Shown one piece after another: positions 53,628 to 63,267 of a DNA stretch of 64,000 bases. A model generated the notes under the pieces. That model was not told where the DNA came from and did no database searches. It worked only from the letters and a program-made list of their open reading frames with translations. The DNA is from Saprospiraceae bacterium (GTDB lineage: Bacteria; Bacteroidota; Bacteroidia; Chitinophagales; Saprospiraceae). Position 1 is the first letter of the stretch, and the number at the start of each line of letters is the position of its first letter. The stretch is from NCBI GenBank assembly GCA_028280415.1, contig JANQLV010000038.1:1-64000 (forward strand). Direction: 5' to 3'. Made by a program: the position numbers and the translations under genes.

Positions 53628-55859
53628 ATGAGAAAGATAATACCATTCATAGTTAGTCTTCTTTTGATGCTCTGTTTGCCCGACAGAGCTATTTCCCAGT
53701 TAAAAAAGAAAAAAATAGGCTTGGCACTGAGTGGAGGTGGAGCAAAAGGGCTGGCGCATATTGGAGTATTAAAAGTGTTCGAAGAAGCCGGTATTTATCC
53801 CGATTATATTACCGGTACCAGCATGGGCTCGGTAGTTGGTGGACTCTATGCGATCGGTTATAGCGCTCATGAGCTGGATTCGCTTGCCAAAAATCTGGAA
53901 TGGACCAACTTTTTTACCGATACTTATGACAGAACCTACCGAACGATTGCAGAAAAAGATGAACTCGAAAGGTATATTTTCTCTTTTCCGGTCAAAGACA
54001 AAAAAATTAAATTACCCAAAGGATTTGTCGATGGACAAAAATTGACCATTCTTTTATCCAACCTGACACAGAAAGTTCACGGTATCAAAAGCTTCGACGA
54101 TTTTATGATCCCCTTTCGCTGTATCGGAGGCGATCTGGAAACCGGAGAGGCTGTTGTTTTCGACAGTGGCTTTCTTCCGGATGCAATTCGTGCCAGTATT
54201 AGTATTCCTTCGGTTTTTGAGCCCGTTGAACGCGATGGACGGATAGTCGTCGACGGAATGATTATCCGGAATCTTCCCGTACAAGATGCATTTGATATGG
54301 GAGCTGATATAGTGATTGCAGTGGATGTAGGAAGTGGTTTATACAATCGGGATGAACTGAGTTCCATCATTAGTGTGGTGGAGCAGACGAGTAGTTACCG
54401 GATGGTACAGCTCAATGATCAGCAGGTGAACCTGGCGAATGTGGTTATTCGCCCGGAAGTACGCGATTTTTCCGCTTTAGATTTCGAGCCCATCGATTCG
54501 CTGATCGCAAAAGGAGAAGCTGCTGCCCTGGAGATGCTGCCCGGAATCAGGCAACAATTAGGAAAACAACCCAGTCTGCGGGTCCGGCGAAAAGGAATAA
54601 CCCGAGGACTCCCCAGGGAAGTGGATATATCCGCAGTAGAAGTCATTGGTCTGGTAGGAAAAGATGAGCAAACATTTTTGAAGATATTGCAAATTCAAGT
54701 CGATAAACGCTATGAAGTTGAAAAAATTACGGAGCAGGTGGACAAGGTTGCTGCAACCGGTTTTTATAATAATGTAAGTTATCGGCTCATTCCCGAAGGG
54801 GATCATTTTTTATTAAAAATAAGAGCTGATAAAACTGATGATATTACTCTACAGGTCGGTGCAAATTATCACAGCACTTTTAATGCAGGTTTAATACTCA
54901 ATGGTACTATGAGAAATGCTTTCCTGCAGGGGAGCAAGCTCTCTATTGATATTCGAATATCAGAAAATCCGGCACTCCGGGCAGACTATCTTTATTATAC
55001 GAAAACCCGACCCAATATTGGCTTGCGACTTAATGGTCTGGCTAATTTTTATCCTGGTTTTCTATACCTCGATAATGAACTACTGGATGAATATGATTTC
55101 TTAAAAGCCGTGGGCCGGTTAGATGTTTTTTCAGAATTGGGGCGACATACTGCGATTAGTCTTGGATTTAGCGCCGAGCATAACCGCCTGGAAAAACGCT
55201 TTTTGGATATTGATTCACAGAGCCCTACAATCAATAAACTTACCGGGCATTTCCGTTTTGATTTCGACAATTTGAATCGAAAAAATTATCCAACTAAAGG
55301 CAGTCAAATAAAGTTATCCGGAAATCTGGTATTCAGCGGACAACTCCAAAATACTCAATCAGCAGGATCCAGTTTTTCCAATAGATATAATACCTATAAC
55401 CTGCTTTCCTACCGGCAGCTTTTCCAGGTTGGTTCAGCCTTGACTCTTGAGTGGTATAACTGGGGAGGTTACTCCCGTTATCGGGAAACAGATTTTACAC
55501 AATTGTTTTTCTTGGGACGTAGTTTGCCTTATGTCGATCAGTACATCCCTTTTTCCGGGTTAAATTATATGGAAAGGCCCGTCGGTAATTTTGCTTTTAC
55601 CGGACTAAGCTTACAGGCAGAGCCCTACAATAATATCTTTACTGTTTTTAGCGCAAATTATGGCTTCTTTCGAACGCCTGAATTTACTTATATAATCGGC
55701 GATCGTTTTCAATCGAGAGCCGAAGAAAGTAATCCGCTTGCCGGAATTGGATTTGAAATTGGTGCACTTTCCAATTTTGGCCCCCTCAGTCTGACCTCAG
55801 AATACAATTTAGAATCCAAATATTTTAATTTCCTGTTCAGGCTCGGTTTTGCATTTTAA
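53628..55859 (+). CDS. Patatin-like phospholipase fused to BamA-like barrel
   Basis: A 743-aa outer-membrane protein. The ATG at 53628 gives a proper signal peptide ending RAIS; an earlier start would prepend 27 unlikely residues. The patatin domain has the oxyanion loop SGGGAKGLAHIGVL, the catalytic Ser in GTSMGSVVGG and the catalytic Asp in VDGMIIRNLP. A POTRA-like region follows (residues of about 320-390, VEVIGLVGKDEQTFLKILQI) and a surface-antigen-type barrel to the C-terminal LGFAF. Family members hydrolyse phospholipids and may move their patatin part across the outer membrane. Related PlpD-type proteins share this layout. Confidence 0.9.
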   Translation: MRKIIPFIVSLLLMLCLPDRAISQLKKKKIGLALSGGGAKGLAHIGVLKVFEEAGIYPDYITGTSMGSVVGGLYAIGYSAHELDSLAKNLEWTNFFTDTYDRTYRTIAEKDELERYIFSFPVKDKKIKLPKGFVDGQKLTILLSNLTQKVHGIKSFDDFMIPFRCIGGDLETGEAVVFDSGFLPDAIRASISIPSVFEPVERDGRIVVDGMIIRNLPVQDAFDMGADIVIAVDVGSGLYNRDELSSIISVVEQTSSYRMVQLNDQQVNLANVVIRPEVRDFSALDFEPIDSLIAKGEAAALEMLPGIRQQLGKQPSLRVRRKGITRGLPREVDISAVEVIGLVGKDEQTFLKILQIQVDKRYEVEKITEQVDKVAATGFYNNVSYRLIPEGDHFLLKIRADKTDDITLQVGANYHSTFNAGLILNGTMRNAFLQGSKLSIDIRISENPALRADYLYYTKTRPNIGLRLNGLANFYPGFLYLDNELLDEYDFLKAVGRLDVFSELGRHTAISLGFSAEHNRLEKRFLDIDSQSPTINKLTGHFRFDFDNLNRKNYPTKGSQIKLSGNLVFSGQLQNTQSAGSSFSNRYNTYNLLSYRQLFQVGSALTLEWYNWGGYSRYRETDFTQLFFLGRSLPYVDQYIPFSGLNYMERPVGNFAFTGLSLQAEPYNNIFTVFSANYGFFRTPEFTYIIGDRFQSRAEESNPLAGIGFEIGALSNFGPLSLTSEYNLESKYFNFLFRLGFAF

Positions 55860-56012
55860 AACCAGACATTGAAGCTCAAATATCAAATACCGAACAATGT
55901 TAAGAGCAGGTTAAAAGCAGCGACTTTTTTCCGTTGAATCCATTCGATGCCGTATAAGGGAACAAACAGGTCTTTTTTTACGCAATATTTTGTTCAACTA
56001 AAAAGAATTGAT

Positions 56013-56840
56013 ATGAAGACTTTATTTGTTTCAATCGCTTTGCCCCTATTTATATGGAGTGGAATTTATGCTCAGGGCGATCCTTGTGAGCGCTGGAGTA
56101 TAGGGGCCAATTTTACTTTCACTCAACCTATCGGAGAGATGAAACTCAATGGGTTCCATTCCAATTACGGACTTACTTTGAACGCTTTCTATAATCTGAC
56201 ACCAGAAGTACAGGGCGTCAATTTTCACATTGGCGGAAAATTTTCCGGTGGACTAAGCAGGGGAAAGAGAGATCGAATTACGCTGGCCGATCCGGAAGGC
56301 GCTTCTGCAAGAAGTTCCATTTATAATACACTGGTCGATCTATCACTGGCCAGTCGTTTGGTTTTTGGTTCGAAAAAAAGTGTACAATACTATTTTGACC
56401 TTTACGGTGGCGCCCGACTGACGGGGACCAATCACGATATCAGACTAAGACCCCGTATCCCCGGTTATGATCGCAGAACTTCCGAACGACTTACACAATA
56501 TGGAAACTGGAGCTGGGGCAGTGCTACCGGTATTCTAATTCACTTTCGCGAAAATACCTACTTTGATATCGGTGTAAATTATATGAGTAGTCAAAACAAC
56601 CGCTTTGTTGATCTCAATAGTTATTCCGAAGTAGATGACATTATCAACTACGATATTGTAAATTCAATTTCCAACTCTATAGGAATTCATGTTGGTTTCC
56701 ATGTTGTCCTGCAGTGTGGTGGCTATCAGCACTATCAGGATAATCACGACGACAGGGATTTTCAAAGAAGACGCTTGCGGACGTTCAAAAGAAAACCAAA
56801 AATGAAAAAAGCACAAAAAATACAAAAGCCGAAAAACTGA
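56013..56840 (+). CDS. Outer-membrane protein of unknown function (275 aa)
   Basis: The ATG at 56013 is chosen because it starts a signal peptide (MKTLFVSIALPLFIWSGIYAQ). The mature part has barrel-like strands (WSIGANFTFTQPIGEMKLNG, YTLVDL-type alternation) and ends in a basic tail (QRRRLRTFKRKPKMKKAQKI). That tail again differs from the usual aromatic barrel end and resembles the one on the 280-aa protein at 52723-53565. Function unknown. It is convergent with the CBM48-HhH gene. Confidence 0.6.
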   Translation: MKTLFVSIALPLFIWSGIYAQGDPCERWSIGANFTFTQPIGEMKLNGFHSNYGLTLNAFYNLTPEVQGVNFHIGGKFSGGLSRGKRDRITLADPEGASARSSIYNTLVDLSLASRLVFGSKKSVQYYFDLYGGARLTGTNHDIRLRPRIPGYDRRTSERLTQYGNWSWGSATGILIHFRENTYFDIGVNYMSSQNNRFVDLNSYSEVDDIINYDIVNSISNSIGIHVGFHVVLQCGGYQHYQDNHDDRDFQRRRLRTFKRKPKMKKAQKIQKPKN

Positions 56841-56898
56841 TTGGATTCCTGGCATTCCGAAATGACCCGACCAGGTTTGGCAAGAACCCAGAAAAAGC

Positions 56899-56942
56899 TT
56901 TACCAAACTAGCCTTGCCGAAAGCTTGGCTAAGTTTGGTAAA
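56899..56942. terminator. Bidirectional terminator-like hairpin
   Basis: TTTACCAAACTAGCC (56899-56913) pairs with GGCTAAGTTTGGTAAA (56927-56942), 15 pairs with one bulge, between convergent genes. It has only short T/A runs at the ends. Confidence 0.65.
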
Positions 56943-56950
56943 AGCCGCGA

Positions 56951-57562
56951 TTACTTTCCACTCTTTAGTTCATCCTGTAATTTTTTAAGCGCATCCCAAT
57001 CACCTTTAGCCGCTAATTTAGCCTGTTTGGGCCAGGTCTTGGGATCGTGCATCTGATATCTTTTACCGGCATTTGCCAGGACTTCTTTCAGGATAGCTTG
57101 CTTGGCCTTACCAAGATCAGCAAAAGTTACAATACCGGCTTCTTTCAAAAGCGAAGCGATTTTGGGACCGATCCCTTCGATTTTCTTCAAATCATCCGCT
57201 TTAGCTTTTGCAACGGACCTTTTAGCTGCAACTTTTTTAGCAAGGGGTTTGGCAGGGATCATAACTACAGAATTATTCACTCCGGCGTACGGAGAGGGTA
57301 CATAATCATCTGCCGCCCAGTCATTTTCCCAGGTGTGGTTATCAATTAAATAACGAAACTGATAATTACGTCCGGCTTCCAGTTCAAGAACAGCAGCGTA
57401 ACCGCCTTTAGTTGCTTTCATAGGTATGCCTTTAGCCGGATCCCAGTCGTTGAATTCACCAAGAACCATTACCTGATTACCGGTAGTGATCGCTTCTTTG
57501 GGAAGAGAGAAAGTCACTTTACAAACCGGCTTGGTTTTAGAAAATTGCTTTTTTAAACTCAT
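56951..57562 (-). CDS. CBM48 glycan-binding domain fused to helix-hairpin-helix domain
   Basis: A 203-aa cytosolic protein. Residues of about 12-105 resemble the glycogen-binding CBM48/AMPK-beta type domain (VMVLGEFNDWDPAKGIPM, YQFRYLIDNHTWENDW). A Lys/Ala-rich linker leads to a C-terminal helix-hairpin-helix domain (LKKIEGIGPKIASLLKEAGI, then ADLGKAKQAILKEVL) of the kind also found in ribosomal-protein-associated and DNA-associated proteins. The gene follows the TreS-maltokinase gene by 112 nt in the GlgE cluster, so it may tether enzymes to glycogen; the HhH role there is unclear. Confidence 0.75.
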   Translation of the reverse strand: MSLKKQFSKTKPVCKVTFSLPKEAITTGNQVMVLGEFNDWDPAKGIPMKATKGGYAAVLELEAGRNYQFRYLIDNHTWENDWAADDYVPSPYAGVNNSVVMIPAKPLAKKVAAKRSVAKAKADDLKKIEGIGPKIASLLKEAGIVTFADLGKAKQAILKEVLANAGKRYQMHDPKTWPKQAKLAAKGDWDALKKLQDELKSGK

Positions 57563-57674
57563 GAATTAAAATTTTATGGTTAAACAGATTTTAAAAACAA
57601 AATTCACCATTCATCTTTCATTGTCCGCGTGACAGACAAGGAAAAGCGAATAGCAATAAAAATTTGGTACTTGG

Positions 57675-60600
57675 TTAGTTATTTTTTAAAGCCAGGAATT
57701 TTTCCATAGCATATAATACACCACGGATAGGAATTCTCAGCCAGTCCGGTCGGCTATTCATTTCATAGCCTACTTCGTAGATTGCTTTTTCCAGGATATA
57801 ATTCCTTAGCAGGATAGCCCGGGCTTCTTCATTTTTCGGCATAAAACTCTGGCCCTCTGTTGCATCGTAATAAGCCGTCAGGAATAACTGGCTAATATAA
57901 TGAAACCATTGTAGGGCCCAGTCTTCAAGAAAGACGATATCTTCTTTTCTGTAATTTTGATTCAACACCAATTGTCCAAAGGCTGCATAATGGAAAGATC
58001 GAATCATCCCTGCTACGTCCTTAAACGGTGTTTTCTTTAATCTTCGCTCACTGATCGTATGTAAAGGTTCACCTTCGAAGTCGATAATATAAAAATCCGA
58101 TCCGTTAAACAGGACTTGCCCAAGATGGTAATCCCCGTGAATGCGAATTTTTGTTGCATTAATTTTTTCACTGTAAATTTCGCTAAAACATTCTAAAATT
58201 TGCGGTCTCAGATCGAGTATTTTCTGAGCTTCCTGTCGAATGTGCTTGGGTAAAGTTTTTTGTCTGCTCGCCAGTGCATTTAATTTATCGGCAACTAATT
58301 TTCGATGTCCGGAATAAATGGATCTTTGATAATGCTCCGTAAATCTTTCGGGTTTAAATTCTTTTTGCTCAGAATTGGAAGCCAGAGCAATATGCATTTC
58401 CGCAGTACGTTGGGCCAGTTTAACTATTCTTTCATTCATCTGAGCCCCGATCAGTTTTTGATGTTTCTTGGACAAATCTTTAAAATAAAAACGATCCTTA
58501 TAAACCAGGTCGGGAAGATGTTGGCTTTTTGAAATACCGGAGAGTACGCTATCATAATATTCGGCTAATGATCCAAGGGTTGCTGTCCAGGCCTCTCCTT
58601 CGTTGGGAATCTTGTTTTGCAACAAGCCGAGAATAATGAATCGGCGAGTGTTTTCATTATAATATTCTATTCCTCCACCGTAACGCGGAGAGTTTTTGAA
58701 ATCCGTTTTTTCGGATAAAAACCGGACCAACTCCAAATCGGGATTAATATCTGTATCCAGTTTTCTATAAATTTTAAAAAAGAACTGATCATTATAGATT
58801 ACCGAGGTATTACTCTGCTCGGCTTTCAATATTTCGGAAACGATGTCTTTCTTATCAATCTTGAAGTCATGGAGCATTTTGCCGGACTCAAAACGAAGGT
58901 TGCCGTGGTCAACTTTTACTTCTTTACCCGATTTTATATTATAAAAAAGTTCATTCCGAAAATCTTCCAGGGCAATAGCATCGACCAGAATACCTTCTGC
59001 TTCGTTATTTTTAAGATGACAAATTACAGACTGAGCTTCGTTTTTAATAAGATGCAAGAGTTCTTCTGAATCGGTAATAAAAGCAGTAGGTAAAAAATAA
59101 GTTTCCGGCAAACCATCCGTATACCGAATATCAATATTCAAGAGATAGTAAAGCCGTTGCCCGGTATTCAGTTTCGGAAAATTCTCAATTTCTATAGAAA
59201 CGATTTTTTTGGATTTACTCCCGTACCAGCGGCAGGTTTTCAGATATTTTGGCAGAACCTCTTTAATAAATTTTCTACGAGAGGTATAAACCTCAAAATA
59301 GTCCTCCCAGGCTACATCTATTGAAATCTCGATGCGGTTATTTTCAGAACTGAAATCCGCATTCTCTTTTTCTTTTTCAATATTGAACCAGTAATAACCA
59401 TAAGGGCCAAGTGTAAAAAGGTAAGGTTTCTTGCCAATTTTCAAAAATTTATTCTGGCTGAAAATCTCTACCGGCGCCTGACCTTTATAATCCCGCAAAT
59501 CCAGTTCGACAGACTGGGAATATTTGGAAAGATTGCAAACGACCAGCAAAGTTTCATCCTCATAAGAACGCGTAAAGGCCAGTATTTTGCTATTATTAGA
59601 CTCTAAAAAGCGAATATCCCCGTGACTAAAAGCCCTACAGCGTTTTCTGACTGTGATCAGATTTTTCATCCACCAAAGCAGGGAAGAGGTATTGCTGTTT
59701 TGGTTTTCTACATTAACTGCTTCGTAACGATATTGCGGATCAACAATGACGGGTAGAAATAGTTGCTGTGGATTAGTTGCTGAAAAACCGGCATTCCGAT
59801 CTGCACTCCATTGCATGGGGGTACGTACACTATTGCGGTCCCCAAGGTAAATATTGTCGCCCATGCCAATTTCATCACCATAATAAATCACCGGTGTACC
59901 CGGCAAAGAAAACAAGAGGTTATTGAGTAACTCGATCTTGCGCCGATCATTGCCCAAAAGGGGAGCCAGTCTTCGACGAATCCCTTCATTGATTTTTGCG
60001 CCGTGATCCTGAGCGTATACTTTGTACAAATGATCTCTTTCTTCTTCCGTCACCATTGATAAAGCCAGATCATCATGGTTACGCAGGAATAAAGCCCACT
60101 GGCAATTCTCCGGAATGGCGGGCGTTTGTTCCATAATATCAATGACGGGATACCGATCTTCGGTTTGCAGAGCCATGTACAAGCGGGGCATCAGCGGAAA
60201 ATGAAAATTCATATGGCATTCATCGCCTTTTCCGAAATACTCCGCTGCATCCTCCGGCCACAAATTAGTCTCTGCCAGAAGGATTTTGCCAGTATGTTTT
60301 TCTTCGACGTATTTCCTGAGTTTTCTGATAAAACCATGTACTTCCGGCAGGTTAACGCAGTCGGTGTTTTCTTTTTGAAATAAAAACATGACCGAGCTAA
60401 GCCGCAGACCATCTACCCCCAGATCGAACCAGAAATCAATGATCTCCTGCATCTCTTTACGCACGGCAGAACTCTCAAAGTTCAGATCAGCCTGATGATT
60501 ATAGAAGCGATGCCAATAATAAGCCCTGGCTTCATTATCCCATTCCCAGTTGGAGTTTTCGTAATCAGAAAACATAACTTCAGCCTCCTGATACTTTTCC

Positions 60601-61013
60601 TGGGTCTTACTCCAAACGTAATAGTTGCGGTATTTGGAATTGGGCTTGGCTTTACGAGCCCGCTCAAACCAATCGTGTTTTACCGAGGTATGGTTGATGA
60701 TCAGATCAATCACAATGCGCATGCCCCGTTTTTTCGTTTCTTTTAAAAGCTCCTGAAACTGTTCAATATTACCGTAATCCGGGTGGACTTTTTTATAATC
60801 AGAAATATCGTAGCCATCATCTTTGAGTGGAGAAGCATAGAAAGGCAACAAAGAAAGACAATTGACCCCAAGGTCTTCAAGATAGTCCAGTTTTTGGATC
60901 AACCCATTGATATCCCCTACTCCATTACCGGAGCTATCGAAAAAGGATTTGATGTGTAAGGTATAAATGATAGCATCTTTATACCATAAGTCTTGTTGCT
61001 TGTTTTTTGGCAT
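57675..61013 (-). CDS. Trehalose synthase-maltokinase fusion with altered GH13 nucleophile
   Basis: A 1112-aa fusion. Residues of about 1-555 form a GH13 TreS-like domain (YKDAIIYTLHIKSFFDSSGN, IDLIINHTSVKHDWF). The acid Glu248 (LLAETN) and Asp314 (RNHDD) are present, but the nucleophile position is Ser206 in VDGLRLSSVMF (codon 60396-60398) where active TreS has Asp, as in RLDAV. The rest is a maltokinase of the Pep2/Mak type with HGDYHLGQVLF and IIDFEGEP intact. TreS interconverts trehalose and maltose; maltokinase makes maltose-1-phosphate for GlgE. With the nucleophile lost the TreS half may be inactive or altered. The gene starts 18 nt after glgE. Confidence 0.88.
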   Translation of the reverse strand: MPKNKQQDLWYKDAIIYTLHIKSFFDSSGNGVGDINGLIQKLDYLEDLGVNCLSLLPFYASPLKDDGYDISDYKKVHPDYGNIEQFQELLKETKKRGMRIVIDLIINHTSVKHDWFERARKAKPNSKYRNYYVWSKTQEKYQEAEVMFSDYENSNWEWDNEARAYYWHRFYNHQADLNFESSAVRKEMQEIIDFWFDLGVDGLRLSSVMFLFQKENTDCVNLPEVHGFIRKLRKYVEEKHTGKILLAETNLWPEDAAEYFGKGDECHMNFHFPLMPRLYMALQTEDRYPVIDIMEQTPAIPENCQWALFLRNHDDLALSMVTEEERDHLYKVYAQDHGAKINEGIRRRLAPLLGNDRRKIELLNNLLFSLPGTPVIYYGDEIGMGDNIYLGDRNSVRTPMQWSADRNAGFSATNPQQLFLPVIVDPQYRYEAVNVENQNSNTSSLLWWMKNLITVRKRCRAFSHGDIRFLESNNSKILAFTRSYEDETLLVVCNLSKYSQSVELDLRDYKGQAPVEIFSQNKFLKIGKKPYLFTLGPYGYYWFNIEKEKENADFSSENNRIEISIDVAWEDYFEVYTSRRKFIKEVLPKYLKTCRWYGSKSKKIVSIEIENFPKLNTGQRLYYLLNIDIRYTDGLPETYFLPTAFITDSEELLHLIKNEAQSVICHLKNNEAEGILVDAIALEDFRNELFYNIKSGKEVKVDHGNLRFESGKMLHDFKIDKKDIVSEILKAEQSNTSVIYNDQFFFKIYRKLDTDINPDLELVRFLSEKTDFKNSPRYGGGIEYYNENTRRFIILGLLQNKIPNEGEAWTATLGSLAEYYDSVLSGISKSQHLPDLVYKDRFYFKDLSKKHQKLIGAQMNERIVKLAQRTAEMHIALASNSEQKEFKPERFTEHYQRSIYSGHRKLVADKLNALASRQKTLPKHIRQEAQKILDLRPQILECFSEIYSEKINATKIRIHGDYHLGQVLFNGSDFYIIDFEGEPLHTISERRLKKTPFKDVAGMIRSFHYAAFGQLVLNQNYRKEDIVFLEDWALQWFHYISQLFLTAYYDATEGQSFMPKNEEARAILLRNYILEKAIYEVGYEMNSRPDWLRIPIRGVLYAMEKFLALKNN

Positions 61014-61031
61014 CAGAGGGTTCGAATAAGA

Positions 61032-62975
61032 TTATTTTTGGATTTCAACTCGCAGAATATGCATTGGATAATAATCCGGATTCAGTTCTACGTAATTCCA
61101 GTCATTGCGCCATTCAAAATATTGATCCGTTAGTAAATCGTGCAACCGGAGATTAACGAACTGGTCAATCCCCAGTAATGCTTTGGGTACTTCAACAAAA
61201 GCAGATTGATTATGATGAGCATCGAAACTGGCAATACACCAGATAATCTGCTCCTTATCTTCCTTTTTTACATAACTCACAATCTGCTCATTACTCGTAT
61301 TGGTAAAATGAATATTCCAGGTCGATTGCAAAGCAACTTGCTCATTTCTCAATTTATTGACTTTTGTCATCAGACTCGTCAGACGGTTTTGTAAATTCCA
61401 GTTGTAATGCTTTACTTCATACTTCTCGGAATCCTGAAATTCTTCTTTCCCGTTGGAATTACCCACATTATCCATTGCTTCGAAAGCACCGCCATAAATA
61501 CCGTAACTGGAGCTTAACGTCGCTGCCAGCAAATAGCGGATAATGAACATATTCTCTCCCGCTCCTTGCAGGTGATAAGGCAAAATATCTGGTGTAGTGG
61601 GCCAGAAATTCGGACGGAAATATTCCCGCAACTCACTTTGTGTCAATTCCGTTATGTATTCCTGCAATTCGTATTTATTGGTTCGCCAGGTAAAATAAGT
61701 ATAACCCTGTGTAAAACCTTTTTTAGCCAGTGAGGCCATTCGTTTGGGACGGGTGAAAGCTTCGGACAAGAAAATTACATCCGGGTATTTTTTGTGTACT
61801 TCTGCAATGCACCATTCCCAAAAATTAAAAGATTTGGTATGAGGATTATCCACCCGGAAAATTTTGATCCCTTTTTTTACCCAGAACATCGTCACTTCTT
61901 TTAATTCTTGCCAAAGGCTTTCCCAGGCTTCACACTCAAAGTTCAGCGGTACGATATCCTGATATTTCTTGGGCGGATTCTCCGCATACATGATCGTATT
62001 ATCCGGACGCCAGATAAACCATTCGGGATGTTCTTTGATGTAGGGATGATCCGGCGCACATTGAAAAGCCAGATCAAGCGCTACCTCAATGCCGTGATTT
62101 TTGGCGGTTTTGATCAGCTGCTCATAATCTTTCATGGTTCCCAACTCAGCATTCACCGCTTTATGTCCACCGTGCTGACTGCCAATGGCCCAGGGGGAAC
62201 CGGGTTCTCCGGGCTCGGAGTTTGTAGCATTATTCTTTCCCTTGCGATTAAGCTCTCCGATGGGGTGGATTGGTGGAAAGTATAATACGTCAAAGCCCAT
62301 CGAAGCAATACGCGGGATTAAGGCTTCGGCATCCCTGAATGTACCGGCTCTTCCAGGCTCCGGCGAAGCTGAACGTGGAAAAACTTCGTACCAGGTACTA
62401 AACAAGGCTCTTTTTCTTTCGACAATTATGCGCAATCCCGGATTATATGTTGTCTCAAATTGTTTGAAAGGATATTCGGCTATCATCTTTTTGAAAGCCT
62501 CACTGAGTACAATCCCGATTGCTTCTTTATATCTCTTTTTGTCTGCTAATTTTTTAGCGTAATCCGTCAAAATCCTGGCTTTGGTTTTTGGATAAGTAGC
62601 CGCCGCTTTCTCTAAAAGGATTTTTCCTTCTTCCAGCTCTATGCTCAAGTACTGACCCGCTGCTTCTTTTTTTAAAAAACTGTTATACCAATTTTGTAAG
62701 TGGTCAATCCAGGCGATGATCCGGTATTCATATATACCTTGTTCTTCCAGACTAAATTGTGCTTCAAAAAGATCATTGGGCCGGGCATTAAGCAAAAGCT
62801 CTGACCAGTTTTTCGAATTAACTTTTCGGAATTGTACAGAAGCCCGAACCGCATCATGTCCATCAGCAAAGATATCCGCCTGAATATGAACGGCCTCTCC
62901 TGTAACTCTTTTGATTGGATATCTCCCTCCGTTAACTTCGGGTTTTACATTCTCTATGATTGCACGTTGTCTCAT
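61032..62975 (-). CDS. glgE: alpha-1,4-glucan:maltose-1-phosphate maltosyltransferase
   Basis: A 647-aa GH13 enzyme that extends alpha-1,4-glucans using maltose-1-phosphate. It has the GlgE-type N-terminal domain (GGRYPIKRVTGEAVHIQADI), the family opening RAGTFRDAEALIPRI, and the catalytic Asp in FRVDNPHTKSF and Glu in LSEAFTRP, both intact. It is followed by the TreS-maltokinase fusion that makes its donor substrate and sits behind a good promoter (63017-63047). The full length matches the family. Confidence 0.95.
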   Translation of the reverse strand: MRQRAIIENVKPEVNGGRYPIKRVTGEAVHIQADIFADGHDAVRASVQFRKVNSKNWSELLLNARPNDLFEAQFSLEEQGIYEYRIIAWIDHLQNWYNSFLKKEAAGQYLSIELEEGKILLEKAAATYPKTKARILTDYAKKLADKKRYKEAIGIVLSEAFKKMIAEYPFKQFETTYNPGLRIIVERKRALFSTWYEVFPRSASPEPGRAGTFRDAEALIPRIASMGFDVLYFPPIHPIGELNRKGKNNATNSEPGEPGSPWAIGSQHGGHKAVNAELGTMKDYEQLIKTAKNHGIEVALDLAFQCAPDHPYIKEHPEWFIWRPDNTIMYAENPPKKYQDIVPLNFECEAWESLWQELKEVTMFWVKKGIKIFRVDNPHTKSFNFWEWCIAEVHKKYPDVIFLSEAFTRPKRMASLAKKGFTQGYTYFTWRTNKYELQEYITELTQSELREYFRPNFWPTTPDILPYHLQGAGENMFIIRYLLAATLSSSYGIYGGAFEAMDNVGNSNGKEEFQDSEKYEVKHYNWNLQNRLTSLMTKVNKLRNEQVALQSTWNIHFTNTSNEQIVSYVKKEDKEQIIWCIASFDAHHNQSAFVEVPKALLGIDQFVNLRLHDLLTDQYFEWRNDWNYVELNPDYYPMHILRVEIQK

Positions 62976-63016
62976 TGGATTTGGTTAGTATTCGTTTTGT
63001 ATGCTTAATTTTTATA

Positions 63017-63047
63017 CAAAAATAAGTTGATTTTCAATGATTTCCAA
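63017..63047 (-). promoter_or_regulatory. Promoter of the glgE operon
   Basis: On the minus strand TTGG (63047-63044), a 19-nt spacer and TATTTTTG (63024-63017) make a near-ideal Bacteroidota promoter. Transcription would start near 63010, giving a leader of about 35 nt. Confidence 0.7.
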
Positions 63048-63168
63048 TCTTCGTGTCTTTTTTACACTAATCAGTAAACTTCTCCCCTTTTTTAGCAATA
63101 CTCAATCGTTTGAGGTGTTCTGCTTACTCCTTGGTCTAAATTATTTATTTATCCTAACTCCTAAATAG

Positions 63169-63176
63169 TACCTTTG
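63169..63176 (+). promoter_or_regulatory. -7 box for the right-edge gene
   Basis: TACCTTTG on the plus strand matches TAnnTTTG, about 95 nt before the ATG at 63268. The upstream -33 region is T-rich but not clear. Confidence 0.4.
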
Positions 63177-63267
63177 AAAAGCAATCCCTAAGGGCATTCA
63201 TTCCGGTATGTTTACTTATCTTTTTCAAGTTAAAAACTCAAAACCCAATATTAATAAATTTTGCAAT

